Source: an uncultured Bacilli bacterium (GTDB lineage: Bacteria; Bacillota_I; Bacilli_A; RF39; UBA660). From it: 27,605 nt of DNA. A model generated the notes under the pieces. That model made no database searches and was not told where the DNA came from. It saw only the letters and a list, made by a program, of their open reading frames with translations. The first letter of the stretch is position 1, and each line of letters begins with the position of its first letter. The position numbers and the translations under genes were made by a program. The stretch spans positions 1-27,605 of the forward strand of contig CANPXY010000008.1 in assembly GCA_947587115.1 (NCBI GenBank), given 5' to 3'. This document shows positions 7,148 through 16,600 of this stretch, piece after piece.

Positions 7148-8652
7148 TGTTTAAAATAGAACGACAAGAAAAGCTGATTTTAAGTATTATTTTCCTTTTT
7201 TTCGTAACGATTTTATTGTTTGTACCAATTGTGGGGGATGATTGGAATAATTATTTGATCGGTCAAACAGGAATTGTATCAAGTATTAAGAATACGATTG
7301 AAATGTATTGTACTTGGGAAGGACGTTTTGTCAGTCGATTGCTTATCAATTTATTGACTTGCCACAGGATCATCTATTGTGTTATAACCGCCTTTTTAAT
7401 TACAGCACTTTGTTTCTTTATTGCCAACTTTTTTAAGACGAAACATAAGTGGGGTATTTATGCAATCACGATGATATTTCTTTTAACTTTAGAAAGGACG
7501 ATGTGGGGTCAATCGTTTTTATATGTAGCTGGAAGTATCACATATTTATTTCCAACCGTATTGGTCTTAGGATATTTCTTTTGCTATTTTCAAGTTATTT
7601 TAAAAAAGGCTAAACGTTCTTGGTATGATTATCTATTCTCTATACTCTTTTCTTTCTTAGTGACGATGTTTGTAGAAAATATTGCGTTTGCTTATGTTTT
7701 CGGGAATGCTTTATTACTTTTTTATCAATGGTACAAAACAAAAAGGGTCGACTATTTTCTTCTTTTCAACACGATCTTTTCCTTTATTGGTGCTTTTCTT
7801 ATGTTGATAAGTCCTGGTAATGCTCTTCGTATGATGGTAGATGAGCAAGCCTTTGGCCAATTATCTCTTTTGGCGAAAATTAGAAGCAATACAATGAATT
7901 TTGTCTGTTATACTTTTCTTTGGAACATTCCGGTTTTAATATTATTTACACTCGTGCTACTAGTAATGATTCATCGAACTGTTACGGGGTGCTTTCTAAA
8001 ATATGCTCTGTCCGTCTTGTTGTTAATTATAATGCTTTGTATTTGTGGTGCTTTGTTTTTAAAGTATTATGATCTATCCAATGTTGGTTGGCAATTTCTT
8101 TTGGCACATCATCGAATTTTATTCTTGTTTTTACTTGCTTTGGTCTTACTATTCTGTTATTTCTTTTTTCGCCATGTATCGAGTGAAAATAAAGAGAAAA
8201 TTCTGTTCTTACTTGTGCTTGGTATCTCTAGCAATTTAATTATGATGATTTCACCTGTCTGGGGAGGACGAACAGCGTTATTTACAGTGATTTTGTTATT
8301 TATGGCTCTTCTTTATCTATTATTAGAAATAACCAATTTAAAGCAGCATCGTATTTATTTTAAACTGAGTCACGGTCTTGGACTCCTATCTATTTTCTTG
8401 ATGATGGGCTATTTATTTGCTTATTGGCAAGTTCATGAATTTTGTGATTTTAGAAATCAAAGTATTCATGAGCAGTTACAAAAGCAGTCTGATCCAATCA
8501 TTGTTTATGCGACACCAAAGTTGTTGTTAGAAGGAAATGATCCGCTTGATGAATATCATGTGATGACTTTTAAAAAGTATTATCATATACCTCAAGAAGT
8601 TGAATTAGACATCCAAGATACGAAATGGAATGGTTTACTATTTAAAAAATGA
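7147..8652 (+). CDS. Polytopic membrane protein, DUF6056/GT-C-like glycosyltransferase, paralogue of 4328-6043
   Basis: The 501-aa product has roughly a dozen hydrophobic helices and a C-terminal outside tail of about 70 residues. The first outside loop carries VGDDWN (DD at 31-32) and CTWEGR (55-60). Later landmarks are LYVAGSITYLFP (about 125-136) and SPGNALR (222-228), which match the order and spacing in the protein at 4328-6043, so the two are paralogues. Coupling to a GtrB-like transferase (TGATG overlap) supports a role as the outside transferase that passes the lipid-linked sugar to an acceptor. Family and role are inferred from topology, motifs and context. The gene ends 22 bases before a terminator that closes this locus. 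Confidence 0.7.
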   Translation: MFKIERQEKLILSIIFLFFVTILLFVPIVGDDWNNYLIGQTGIVSSIKNTIEMYCTWEGRFVSRLLINLLTCHRIIYCVITAFLITALCFFIANFFKTKHKWGIYAITMIFLLTLERTMWGQSFLYVAGSITYLFPTVLVLGYFFCYFQVILKKAKRSWYDYLFSILFSFLVTMFVENIAFAYVFGNALLLFYQWYKTKRVDYFLLFNTIFSFIGAFLMLISPGNALRMMVDEQAFGQLSLLAKIRSNTMNFVCYTFLWNIPVLILFTLVLLVMIHRTVTGCFLKYALSVLLLIIMLCICGALFLKYYDLSNVGWQFLLAHHRILFLFLLALVLLFCYFFFRHVSSENKEKILFLLVLGISSNLIMMISPVWGGRTALFTVILLFMALLYLLLEITNLKQHRIYFKLSHGLGLLSIFLMMGYLFAYWQVHEFCDFRNQSIHEQLQKQSDPIIVYATPKLLLEGNDPLDEYHVMTFKKYYHIPQEVELDIQDTKWNGLLFKK

Positions 8653-8673
8653 TGCAATATAATAGAAGAAATC

Positions 8674-8698
8674 AAAGTGCTGAGCACTTTTTCTTTTT
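8674..8698 (+). terminator. Intrinsic terminator of the glycosylation locus
   Basis: AAAGTGC (8674-8680), loop TGA and GCACTTT (8684-8690) form a perfect 7-bp stem followed by a T-rich tract. The -35 box of the next promoter begins inside the T-tract. Confidence 0.8.
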
Positions 8699-8724
8699 AC
8701 AAAAGTAAGAAAATTTGTTATATT
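8696..8724 (+). promoter_or_regulatory. Promoter of the first phosphodiester glycosidase gene
   Basis: TTTACA (8696-8701) and TATATT (8719-8724) are 17 bases apart, with TGT before the -10. The AGGTGG ribosome site starts at 8732, only 7 bases after the -10. The -35 overlaps the upstream terminator's T-tract. Confidence 0.65.
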
Positions 8725-8741
8725 GAATAATAGGTGGTAAG

Positions 8742-9752
8742 ATGCAGAAGCGAAGGAAAAAATCGGTTGTCAAAGTGATTGGCATTGGCATGGGAATTTT
8801 GATATTTGTTGTTTTATTTTTGCTTTATGGTCCGTGGGATTTGGTGCGTACGACTTGGATTACGACCGCCATGACTACTAAAAATCATCAATATTTAGCA
8901 ACATGGCTCTATCGTGATGAGACCATTGAAAAAGTGCTTGAGGAAAATCAGGTCGTTGAGGGAGATGTTTCTAGTGATCCAAATTTGATCGATATGACGA
9001 CAAGTGCTCCAACTACGGCATATGAAAAACAAATTTTGGATCGAGAACAGCCAGAGGATCTTTTTAAAGTTTTATCCGTTCGTGGAAAAGGGTATCGAGG
9101 TACGTTGGTCGTCATTTATCATCCAGAAAAAGTTCAATTGGCAACGGCTTCTACACTGGGCCAAAAAGGAGAGACGATCGATGTAGTGGCCAAGGAAAAT
9201 AACGCTCATGTTGCGATAAATGCTAGTGGATTTTATGATCCCGATACCAAAGGTAATGGTGGAATTCCCCATGGTACAGTGATAAAAAATGGGCAAGTGG
9301 TGAGTACTTATCCTGAGGCTCCCGTAGGTGGCGGTTTTATCGGATTCACTTGGGATCATAAACTTGTACTAGGGAAGATGAGTGTGGAAGAAGCATTAGA
9401 ATTAGGCTATCGTGATGCTATTGAATTTGGACCTTTCCTGATCGTCAATGGGCAACCTTCTTTTATCAAAGGTAATGGCGGTTGGGGAATTGCTCCACGT
9501 ACTGCTATTGGACAGAGAAAGGATGGCATTGTTTTGTTTTTGGTAATCGATGGTCGCACGGTCAGCAGTATCGGGGCTGACATGTTAGATCTTACCAAAA
9601 TTATGGAACGCTATGGGGCCTATAATGCTGCGAATCTGGATGGGGGAAGTTCTACGGAACTGTGGATCGATGGAAAGATTGTCAATACGCCAGTAGGAAA
9701 TGGAAAAAATGGACTACGGGCGATGCCTACTTTTTGGATCGTCACAGATTGA
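8742..9752 (+). CDS. Membrane-anchored phosphodiester glycosidase (NAGPA domain), copy 1
   Basis: The 336-aa protein has a basic N-terminus and one membrane helix (about residues 10-30), followed by a large outside part. The NAGPA domain is evident from HVAINASGFYDP (156-167), IEFGPFLIVNG (227-237), the arginine in APRTAIG (251-257) and the catalytic block NLDGGSS (298-304). This family removes sugars joined through a phosphodiester bond, and bacterial members act on surface glycans or wall teichoic acids. A juxtamembrane segment WITTAMTTKNHQYLA (39-53) is almost identical in the paralogue at 11224-12339. The gene has its own promoter and is followed by a terminator, so it may be a single-gene unit. 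The exact substrate is not evident. Confidence 0.88.
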   Translation: MQKRRKKSVVKVIGIGMGILIFVVLFLLYGPWDLVRTTWITTAMTTKNHQYLATWLYRDETIEKVLEENQVVEGDVSSDPNLIDMTTSAPTTAYEKQILDREQPEDLFKVLSVRGKGYRGTLVVIYHPEKVQLATASTLGQKGETIDVVAKENNAHVAINASGFYDPDTKGNGGIPHGTVIKNGQVVSTYPEAPVGGGFIGFTWDHKLVLGKMSVEEALELGYRDAIEFGPFLIVNGQPSFIKGNGGWGIAPRTAIGQRKDGIVLFLVIDGRTVSSIGADMLDLTKIMERYGAYNAANLDGGSSTELWIDGKIVNTPVGNGKNGLRAMPTFWIVTD

Positions 9753-9766
9753 TAAATTTTGCTAAT

Positions 9767-9792
9767 AGACATTGTCAAAAAATGTCTTTTTT
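9767..9792 (+). terminator. Intrinsic terminator after glycosidase copy 1
   Basis: AGACATT (9767-9773) pairs perfectly with AATGTCT (9781-9787) around a 7-base loop, followed by T's. The next promoter's -35 box lies in this hairpin. Confidence 0.75.
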
Positions 9793-9800
9793 GTTATAAT
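9772..9800 (+). promoter_or_regulatory. Promoter of the surface-protein/glycosidase/deacetylase operon
   Basis: TTGTCA (9772-9777) and TATAAT (9795-9800) are 17 bases apart, with TGT before the -10. The 14 bases around the -10 (TTTTGTTATAATAA) are identical to those of the rmlA promoter. Confidence 0.75.
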
Positions 9801-9826
9801 AAGTTTTGATAATAGAGGAGCAGGCT

Positions 9827-11218
9827 ATGAAGAAGAAAAAGAAAAAGGAACAACTACATCAAAAAAAACAGGCCAAAGCAGTAGCAGAAAAAGGCTATCC
9901 TCGTGGCCAGTTTTGGTTTAATGTCATCAGTCTGTCTATTATGATTTTGATCTGTCTATATATTGGAGGACGAAGTCTTTATTATTATAGTGAACAACAC
10001 CGAACACAAAAAAAGGAAGAGCATTATTTGGGAGTTGTGCTCACGCAAAATCAAGAGATTGTAAGTACAGGCGATGGCCTTTACCAAAATGGTAAAGAGT
10101 ATGTCTTCAAAGGTAAAGAGGTTGCAAACTATGTCGAATATTCCAATCGTCTATGGCGCGTTTTAAAGGTTTATGAGGATCATCGTGTTTTATTGGTGGC
10201 AGATCATAATCAGAGCATCATGCTTTGGGGCGATGGGGCAACCTATCAAGAATCTAATCTTTACACTTGGCTCAACACACAAGAAGAAATAGACCATTCT
10301 GGAATTTTCTATGCTTCTTTAAATCAACCTGAAAACTATTTGGCGGCAACAACTTGGTGTGAAGAGACTATGACGGAAGAGGACTTTGTCTGTCAAGATG
10401 AGGAAAAAGAAGCATCGATTGCACTTCTTACTCCTAAAGAATATGCGACTGCTTTAGGTAAAGAAAGTTTCTTGAACGATGGCAGTTACACTTGGTTGTT
10501 AGGATCTGATATGGAAGGAGCCCCACTTTATTTAAGTGCGAGTGGAAGTGTTGCTTCTGCTACAAGCTATGATGGTTATGGAGTGAAACCAGTAATCACA
10601 ATCAAGAGCGATATCAATGTTACTGGTGGTACTGGAACAAAAGAAGATCCATATAAAATTGAAACGGAACAAGGAGCGGTTGGAAGTTTTGTAAAGCTTG
10701 GGGATGATCTTTGGAGAATCGTCGAACAACAAGGAGATCTCTACAAAATGTCTCTTGATCATTACCTTTTGTTGAACGGTAGTGAAGTTTATCAAAATTA
10801 CAGTGATCAGACGACCATGTTTGATATTAACGATCGATACAATATTGGGTATTATCTCAATCATACCTATTTAAATTCACTTAGTTATCAAGATGCACTC
10901 AGCGAATGTACATTTTACACAGGTGAGATGAGCGATGAAGCGGGCTATGATTATTTGAATATCTATCAGAGTCAGGTGAATGCCAAAGTGGGTTTGGCAA
11001 ACCTTGTCGACTTGAAAATTAACCCTGATTTAAGCGATTACTTTTTGATGAATATGACTTCACTTCTTGGAGATATGGCTTGGGTACATTATGCCAATGG
11101 AGAACTTCATGAAGCAACGACTAGTACAGAGAAACATATTGTTCCAATCGTCTGTATTCATAAAGATCAATTGAAGAATGGAACTGGCAAAATTGACGCA
11201 CCTTATGTAATGGAGTAG
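9827..11218 (+). CDS. Membrane-anchored extracellular protein with a duplicated domain
   Basis: The start is ATG 9827, behind AGAGGAG at 9814-9820; an in-frame TTG at 9806 would place that ribosome site inside the gene. The 463-aa product has a lysine-rich cytoplasmic tip, one helix (about residues 27-50) and a long outside part built of two related units. Unit 1 runs from RLWRVLKV through LYTWLNT to KPVITI and GGTGTKEDPYKIE. Unit 2 runs from DLWRIVEQ through YLNHTYLNSL to VPIVCI and NGTGKIDAPYVME. The WRV...WLN pattern is reminiscent of DUF6273-type modules of Firmicute surface proteins, recalled rather than searched. It sits between two glycosidase paralogues, so binding of a wall polymer is plausible. 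No catalytic motif is recognised. Confidence 0.7.
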   Translation: MKKKKKKEQLHQKKQAKAVAEKGYPRGQFWFNVISLSIMILICLYIGGRSLYYYSEQHRTQKKEEHYLGVVLTQNQEIVSTGDGLYQNGKEYVFKGKEVANYVEYSNRLWRVLKVYEDHRVLLVADHNQSIMLWGDGATYQESNLYTWLNTQEEIDHSGIFYASLNQPENYLAATTWCEETMTEEDFVCQDEEKEASIALLTPKEYATALGKESFLNDGSYTWLLGSDMEGAPLYLSASGSVASATSYDGYGVKPVITIKSDINVTGGTGTKEDPYKIETEQGAVGSFVKLGDDLWRIVEQQGDLYKMSLDHYLLLNGSEVYQNYSDQTTMFDINDRYNIGYYLNHTYLNSLSYQDALSECTFYTGEMSDEAGYDYLNIYQSQVNAKVGLANLVDLKINPDLSDYFLMNMTSLLGDMAWVHYANGELHEATTSTEKHIVPIVCIHKDQLKNGTGKIDAPYVME

Positions 11219-11223
11219 ATAAT

Positions 11224-12339
11224 ATGAAAGATGTAAAAAAGAGAAAAAAAGCAGAAAAAATCGAAAACAAAATCGAGCAGCCCGCATCAGTAAAAGTGAA
11301 AAAAAAGAGAAAATTTAAAATTAAGAAGTTTACAATGGCAGTGTTTTTCTTGGATCTCTTGGCGATCGTGGTGCTCTTCTTTGTCTATGGACCAGTTTCT
11401 TATTTTAGAGAACTTTGGATCACGACCGCTATGACGACGATGAATCATCATTATTTGGCTTATACATTTTATAGTCCAAAATTGATTGAAGAAGTTATGA
11501 GCCGTAATTACATTGTGGAAATTGATGAAAATGTAAACTTGGATGACATTGTTATCGGGGATACTTCCGAAAAGAGCAGTTATTCTTCTATCTATGAAGA
11601 ACAGATTTTTACACGTGATGAGGGCAATGAGATTTATAAGATTATTCGTATTGAGGAGAATGGTTATAAAGGGTATTTAACAGTAATCTATGATCCTAAA
11701 AATGTCGAGTTGGCAATTCCTAAACAGTTGGGAGTTGTTGGAAACTCTGTTGCGAAGATGTGTCGTGACAATGGTGGTTTGGTCGGCATCAATGGTGGTG
11801 GCTTTGAAGACCTTGATGGTTGGGGCAATGGTAGCACGCCCTATGGAGTCATTATCAAGGATGGTAAAATCGTTTGGCAACGTCATAATGGTGGTATAGG
11901 AGGCCTTATCGGCTTTACCTATGATAATAAGATGTATTTAACTTATGAAACTGCGGAATCGGCGATTGAACATGGTATGCGTGATGCCGTCGAGTTCGGA
12001 CCATTTCTTCTAGTCAATGGTAAAGTTGCTGAGATCAATGGTGATGGCGGTTGGGGGATTGCGCCTCGTACCGTTATTGCCCAAAGAAAAGATGGAATCG
12101 TCTTGTTCTTGATTATCGAAGGTCGATTACCTGGTTATAGTGTTGGAGCCAGCATGAAGGATGTTGTTAAGATTTTGACACGTTACAAAGCGTATAATGC
12201 TGCCAACTTAGATGGTGGAGCTTCTTCGACCATGGCTGTCAATGGAAAACTTTATAATCGTCCAAGTGCTGGTGCAGAATACGGTGGAAGAGCTGTATCC
12301 AATGCTTGGATTGTCGTAGATCACAGTGGACAAGAGTAG
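11224..12339 (+). CDS. Membrane-anchored phosphodiester glycosidase (NAGPA domain), copy 2
   Basis: This 371-aa paralogue of the protein at 8742-9752 has a longer, very basic cytoplasmic head (about 36 residues) before its membrane helix (about 37-56). The juxtamembrane WITTAMTTMNHHYLA (65-79) matches copy 1 closely. The catalytic domain shows LVGINGGGFED, VEFGPFLLVNG, APRTVIAQRKDGIVLF and NLDGGAS (328-334). It is the second gene of the operon starting at 9827, with a TGGAG ribosome site at 11211-11215. Both copies keep the family residues, so neither looks decayed. Small differences around the active site (SGFYDPD versus GGFEDLD) suggest different substrates or linkages. The target is inferred to be an outside phosphodiester-linked glycan. 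Confidence 0.88.
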   Translation: MKDVKKRKKAEKIENKIEQPASVKVKKKRKFKIKKFTMAVFFLDLLAIVVLFFVYGPVSYFRELWITTAMTTMNHHYLAYTFYSPKLIEEVMSRNYIVEIDENVNLDDIVIGDTSEKSSYSSIYEEQIFTRDEGNEIYKIIRIEENGYKGYLTVIYDPKNVELAIPKQLGVVGNSVAKMCRDNGGLVGINGGGFEDLDGWGNGSTPYGVIIKDGKIVWQRHNGGIGGLIGFTYDNKMYLTYETAESAIEHGMRDAVEFGPFLLVNGKVAEINGDGGWGIAPRTVIAQRKDGIVLFLIIEGRLPGYSVGASMKDVVKILTRYKAYNAANLDGGASSTMAVNGKLYNRPSAGAEYGGRAVSNAWIVVDHSGQE

Positions 12340-12347
12340 GTGAAATG

Positions 12348-13595
12348 ATGAAAAAATGGATTATTTCTGTGGTTGTAGTAGTTTTCCTCGTACTTTTTCT
12401 TGTAGGGGGCTATCTTTGGTATCGTGACGATGCTTTGAAAAAAGAACAGCAGCATAAGGAAGATGTAGAAAAGCTTGTTACGTTGATTGAAAGTAAGCAC
12501 ACTCCTTTTGTCAAGACGAACAAAGAGGCTGAGCTCTATCAAAAAGTCAATGGAAAGTTTGAAAAGCGAGGTAAGGTTCGCAAAGATGCTGAACTGGAAA
12601 TGAATGTCGATGAAGCGGTAGATCAGGATACAAAATACTTGCCGCTTAAGAATATTGCTTATTGGATTTCCTATCAAGATATCGATCCGATTGAGGCTTT
12701 AACTTTAGCATCTACGGCTTATCAACATTATATAGCTTTTAATGAAAATGCTGTAACCGATGGGAAGACTACTTTTTATAAAGATGGAGCGATGTTTTAT
12801 CAATTAGAGGAAAGTGTCGATCTGCCAATTCTCATTAAAGATGATCCTTACTATTATGTGGTTTATGATAATCAGTTGTTAGGGTTACTTAAAGAGAAAG
12901 TCACTGTGAAAGCACAGGCCAATAGTGATGCGCCTGTTGCTAAGGCGATTGCAACTTTAAACTATCATTTTTTCTATGATGATGATAGTTGGGATGAATG
13001 TGGGCAAAGTATCTGTCTACATGTCGATCGTTTCCGGACGCATCTAGATTATTTTAAAGAAGAAGGATATTATACACTTAGAATGCATGATATGGAACTC
13101 TTTATCGATGGAAAAATTCAACTTCCTGAAAAATCCGTTTTGATTACTATCGATGATGGTTGGCTTGCTGAAAAGGGCATTGCTATTTTGAACGAATATC
13201 AGATGAATGCGACATTGTTTTTAATGACGAAGTTTTATGATCCGAATTCTTATGCTTCTCAATATGTCGAAGTTCATTCTCATGGTGATAATCTGCATTT
13301 TCCAGGAGCATGTCCTGGTGGACAGGGTGGCCCAATCAAGTGTTATCCTGAAGATGTGATCTTGGCCGATCTTACACTTAGTCGTGAGAAATTAAATGGT
13401 AGTACAGCTTTTTGTTATCCTTTCTACGAATACAATGACTATTCTATTGGTCTAGTTCAAAAAGCTGGATTTACGATGGCTTTCATTGGTGGAAATCGTA
13501 AAATTACGGTTGGATCGGATAAGATGCGGTTGCCAAGATATCCAATTACCATCGATATGACCAAGAGTGATATTGCAAATATTGTCAGTCCTTAA
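12348..13595 (+). CDS. Membrane-anchored polysaccharide deacetylase (NodB homology domain)
   Basis: The 415-aa protein starts at ATG 12348 (AGGTGA ends four bases upstream); ATG 12345 and a TTG at 12306 are poorer. A membrane helix at residues 3-22 anchors it. A region of about 200 residues follows with no clear assignment, parts of which (KLVTLIESKHTPFVKTN and DDPYYYVVYDNQLLG) could be small beta modules. The NodB domain then begins: ITIDDGW with the metal/catalytic DD at 269-270, HSHGDNLH with histidines at 310, 312 and 317, LSREKL, and CYPFYEYND as the third motif. Such enzymes remove N-acetyl groups from peptidoglycan or surface polysaccharides outside the membrane. The gene closes the operon and its stop abuts a terminator. 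Confidence 0.87.
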   Translation: MKKWIISVVVVVFLVLFLVGGYLWYRDDALKKEQQHKEDVEKLVTLIESKHTPFVKTNKEAELYQKVNGKFEKRGKVRKDAELEMNVDEAVDQDTKYLPLKNIAYWISYQDIDPIEALTLASTAYQHYIAFNENAVTDGKTTFYKDGAMFYQLEESVDLPILIKDDPYYYVVYDNQLLGLLKEKVTVKAQANSDAPVAKAIATLNYHFFYDDDSWDECGQSICLHVDRFRTHLDYFKEEGYYTLRMHDMELFIDGKIQLPEKSVLITIDDGWLAEKGIAILNEYQMNATLFLMTKFYDPNSYASQYVEVHSHGDNLHFPGACPGGQGGPIKCYPEDVILADLTLSREKLNGSTAFCYPFYEYNDYSIGLVQKAGFTMAFIGGNRKITVGSDKMRLPRYPITIDMTKSDIANIVSP

Positions 13596-13620
13596 AGTTA
13601 CCTGTCAAGGTGACTTTTTT
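13595..13620 (+). terminator. Intrinsic terminator after the deacetylase
   Basis: AGTTACC (13596-13602) pairs with GGTGACT (13609-13615) with one G-U pair around the loop TGTCAA, then five or six T's. Confidence 0.75.
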
Positions 13621-13657
13621 GTTGCTTTTTTCCATAGTATTTCCCATAGAATTATTA

Positions 13658-13663
13658 TATAAT
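13658..13663 (+). promoter_or_regulatory. -10 box of nifJ
   Basis: A perfect TATAAT ends 7 bases before the GAGGTGGG ribosome site at 13671. No good -35 is seen 16-18 bases upstream, so only the -10 is called. Confidence 0.5.
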
Positions 13664-13682
13664 AATGATAGAGGTGGGACCC

Positions 13683-16600
13683 ATGAAGAAAAGAATTATG
13701 GATGGAAATGAAGCTTGTAGCTATGTGGCTTATCATTTTACGGAGGTAGCAGGAATCTATCCAATTACTCCCGCTTCACCGATGGCAGAATTTACTGATC
13801 AATGGAGTGGAGAGGGGAAGAAGAACTTTTTTGGAGAACCTGTCAAAGTTGTCGAAATGGAATCTGAAGCTGGAGCGATTGGCATGGTACACGGTTCCTT
13901 ACAAGCAGGATGTCTTACGACCACTTATACGGCTAGTCAAGGATTGCTTTTGATGATTCCTAATATGTATAAAATTGCAGGGGAACTTTTGCCTTGTGTG
14001 ATTCATGTGGCATCCCGCAGTTTAGCAACGCATGCGCTATCCATTTTTGGTGATCATCAAGATGTGTATGCAACCAGGATGACAGGATTTGCAATCTTGG
14101 CAGAGTCCTCTGTACAAGAAGTAATGGATTTAACGAGTGTTGCTCATTTGGCGGCCATCAAAGGACGGGTTCCTTTTGTCAATTTTTTTGATGGTTTCCG
14201 AACGAGTCATGAATTACAAAAAGTAGAAGTACTCGATATGGAGAAGATACGGGGGCTCATCGACAAAAAAAGTTTGGAGGCTTTCCGCCTTCGGGCTTTG
14301 AATACTGGAAATGCTGTGACACGAGGCACGTCTCAAAATGATGATGTATACTTTCAGGCAACCGAAGTTCGAAATTCTTACTACGATCAAGTGCCTGATA
14401 TAGTCAATGATTACATGCAAAAAATCTCCAAGATTACAGGACGTCATTATGCACCATTTGTCTATTATGGAGATGATGAGGCATCTAAAGTAATCGTGGC
14501 GATGGGATCTGTCTGTGAGACGATCAAAGAGACTATTGATTATTTGAATTCTCAAGGGGAAAAATTAGGTTTAATCGAAGTGCATCTTTATCGACCTTTC
14601 AGCAGCAAGTACTTTCTTAATGTCTTGCCAGAGGGTGTCAAGAGTATTGCTGTACTTGATCGCACGAAGGAGCCGGGCAGTGCAGGGGAGCCGCTTTATT
14701 TAGACGTCCTTCAAGTGATCGAGGGGGCTAAGAAAGAGATCAAAGTCATTGGGGGAAGATACGGATTATCCAGCAAAAATACGACTCCAGCTATGATCAA
14801 AGCAGTCTATGACTTCTTAGGTAAACGTGATAACTTTACTGGCTTCACTGTGGGAATTGAGGACGATGTGACAAGACGCAGTATTGCTGTTTCTGATTTT
14901 ACTCTTCCAAAAAGTAGCACTGAATTTTTAGTTTATGGCTATGGATCAGATGGAATGGTCAGCGCTTGCAAAGATTTGATGAAAATTACTGGCGACAACA
15001 CCAACGGTTACGTGCAGGGATATTTTCAATATGACTCTAAGAAGAGTGGTGGCGTTACCAAAAGTCACTTACGTTTTAATAACGTTCCTATTTTGTCCAC
15101 TTATTATGTGGAAAAACCTCATATGATCGTCTGTACCCGCGATCAATATCTTCGTAAATTTCGGGTATTGGATCCGATTGAGGAAGGCGGAATCTTTCTA
15201 TTAAATACGGACAAAACGAAAGAAGAACTTCAAGATTTTCTTACGGATCACGATAAAAAAATTTTGAAAGAGCGAAAAGTTCGTTTTTATACGGTCGATG
15301 CTTTAGTGATTGCCAAAGAAGTGGGACTCGATCACAAGATCAGCAGTATTATTGAGACGTTGATGTTCTCTTTAGGACATATTATTCCTTTTGATTTTGC
15401 GGTTTCAAAAATGAAAGAAAATATTCAAAAACGTTTTGGGCACAAGGGTGGAGATGTTGCCTCTAAAAACTTGCAGGCCATTGACCGAGCAGGAGACGCT
15501 TATACGTTGATCGATACGGAATATTTTCAGTATCAACCTGAGGAAATTGAGAAGGAAAAACGGCTCTTTGATCGCATGGATGAGCGTGAAGGAGACGATC
15601 TTCCAGTAAGTGCTTTTCTGGACGCTCCTGATGGTACGTTTGCGCCAGGGCTATCAAAACTCGAAAAGCGTGGTTGCAGTGGTTTTGCTCCTTATCATAT
15701 CAAAGAGAATTGTATAGAATGTAATCTCTGTTCCTTTGTCTGTCCACATGCGGTGATTCGTCCATTTTTACTTGATCAAGAAGAAGTGGAAAAGGCTCCA
15801 AATGTTGTTCGCCAAAATTTGATGGATGCTGGCATTAAAGATCAGGACTTGAAATATACAATTTCCGCATCTTTACCAGATTGTACTGGCTGTAAGTTAT
15901 GTGTCAATGTCTGTCCTGGAAAAAAAGGTGAAAAGGCTCTTGAAATGAAATCGATGGAAGAATTAAAAAAGCTGGGCAAGGAAGAAGAATACAAGTACTT
16001 GTTCAATGAGGTTTCTTCCAAGGAGGTCCTTCCGGTCGGTACTGTGAAAGGAAGTCAGTTTAGAACTCCTAAGTTCGAATTTTCAGGTGCTTGTAGTGGT
16101 TGTGGAGAGACGCCTTATCTTAAATTATTAACGCAACTTTTCCAAGATAAATTGGTTATTGCCAATGCAACGGGCTGTTCTTCTATCTATGGTGCCAGTG
16201 CCCCAAGTACCCCTTATTCTGTACCATGGGCCAATTCCCTTTTTGAAGATAATGCTGAATTTGGTTATGGAATGAAGGTTGCGGATTTGGCAATCAAAAA
16301 TCGGATTAAGGACTTGATTCGGGATCAATTTGATCAAGTAGATCCAGAAGAAGCTCGCATCTATCGTGATTATTTACAAGAAATTAATGATGATACAGCA
16401 AAACGACTATATGATGTGGCAGACCACAGTCGGGTCGTAGGGCTTAAGAAACTAAAACCGTTTATTAAACCGAAGTCCATTTGGATGGTCGGCGGCGATG
16501 GTTGGGCTTACGATATTGGTTATAATGGAATTGATCATGTGCTTTCTAATCATGAAAATGTCAATATTTTGGTTTTGGATACAGAGGTGTATTCCAATAC

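Noticed and set aside
9806..9826. TTG 9806 as start of the surface protein
   Set aside because: The AGAGGAG ribosome site lies inside this extension and is correctly spaced for ATG 9827.
13665..13682. ATG 13665 as start of nifJ
   Set aside because: GAGGTGGG at 13671-13678 would be coding; ATG 13683 has the right spacing and matches the usual family N-terminus.
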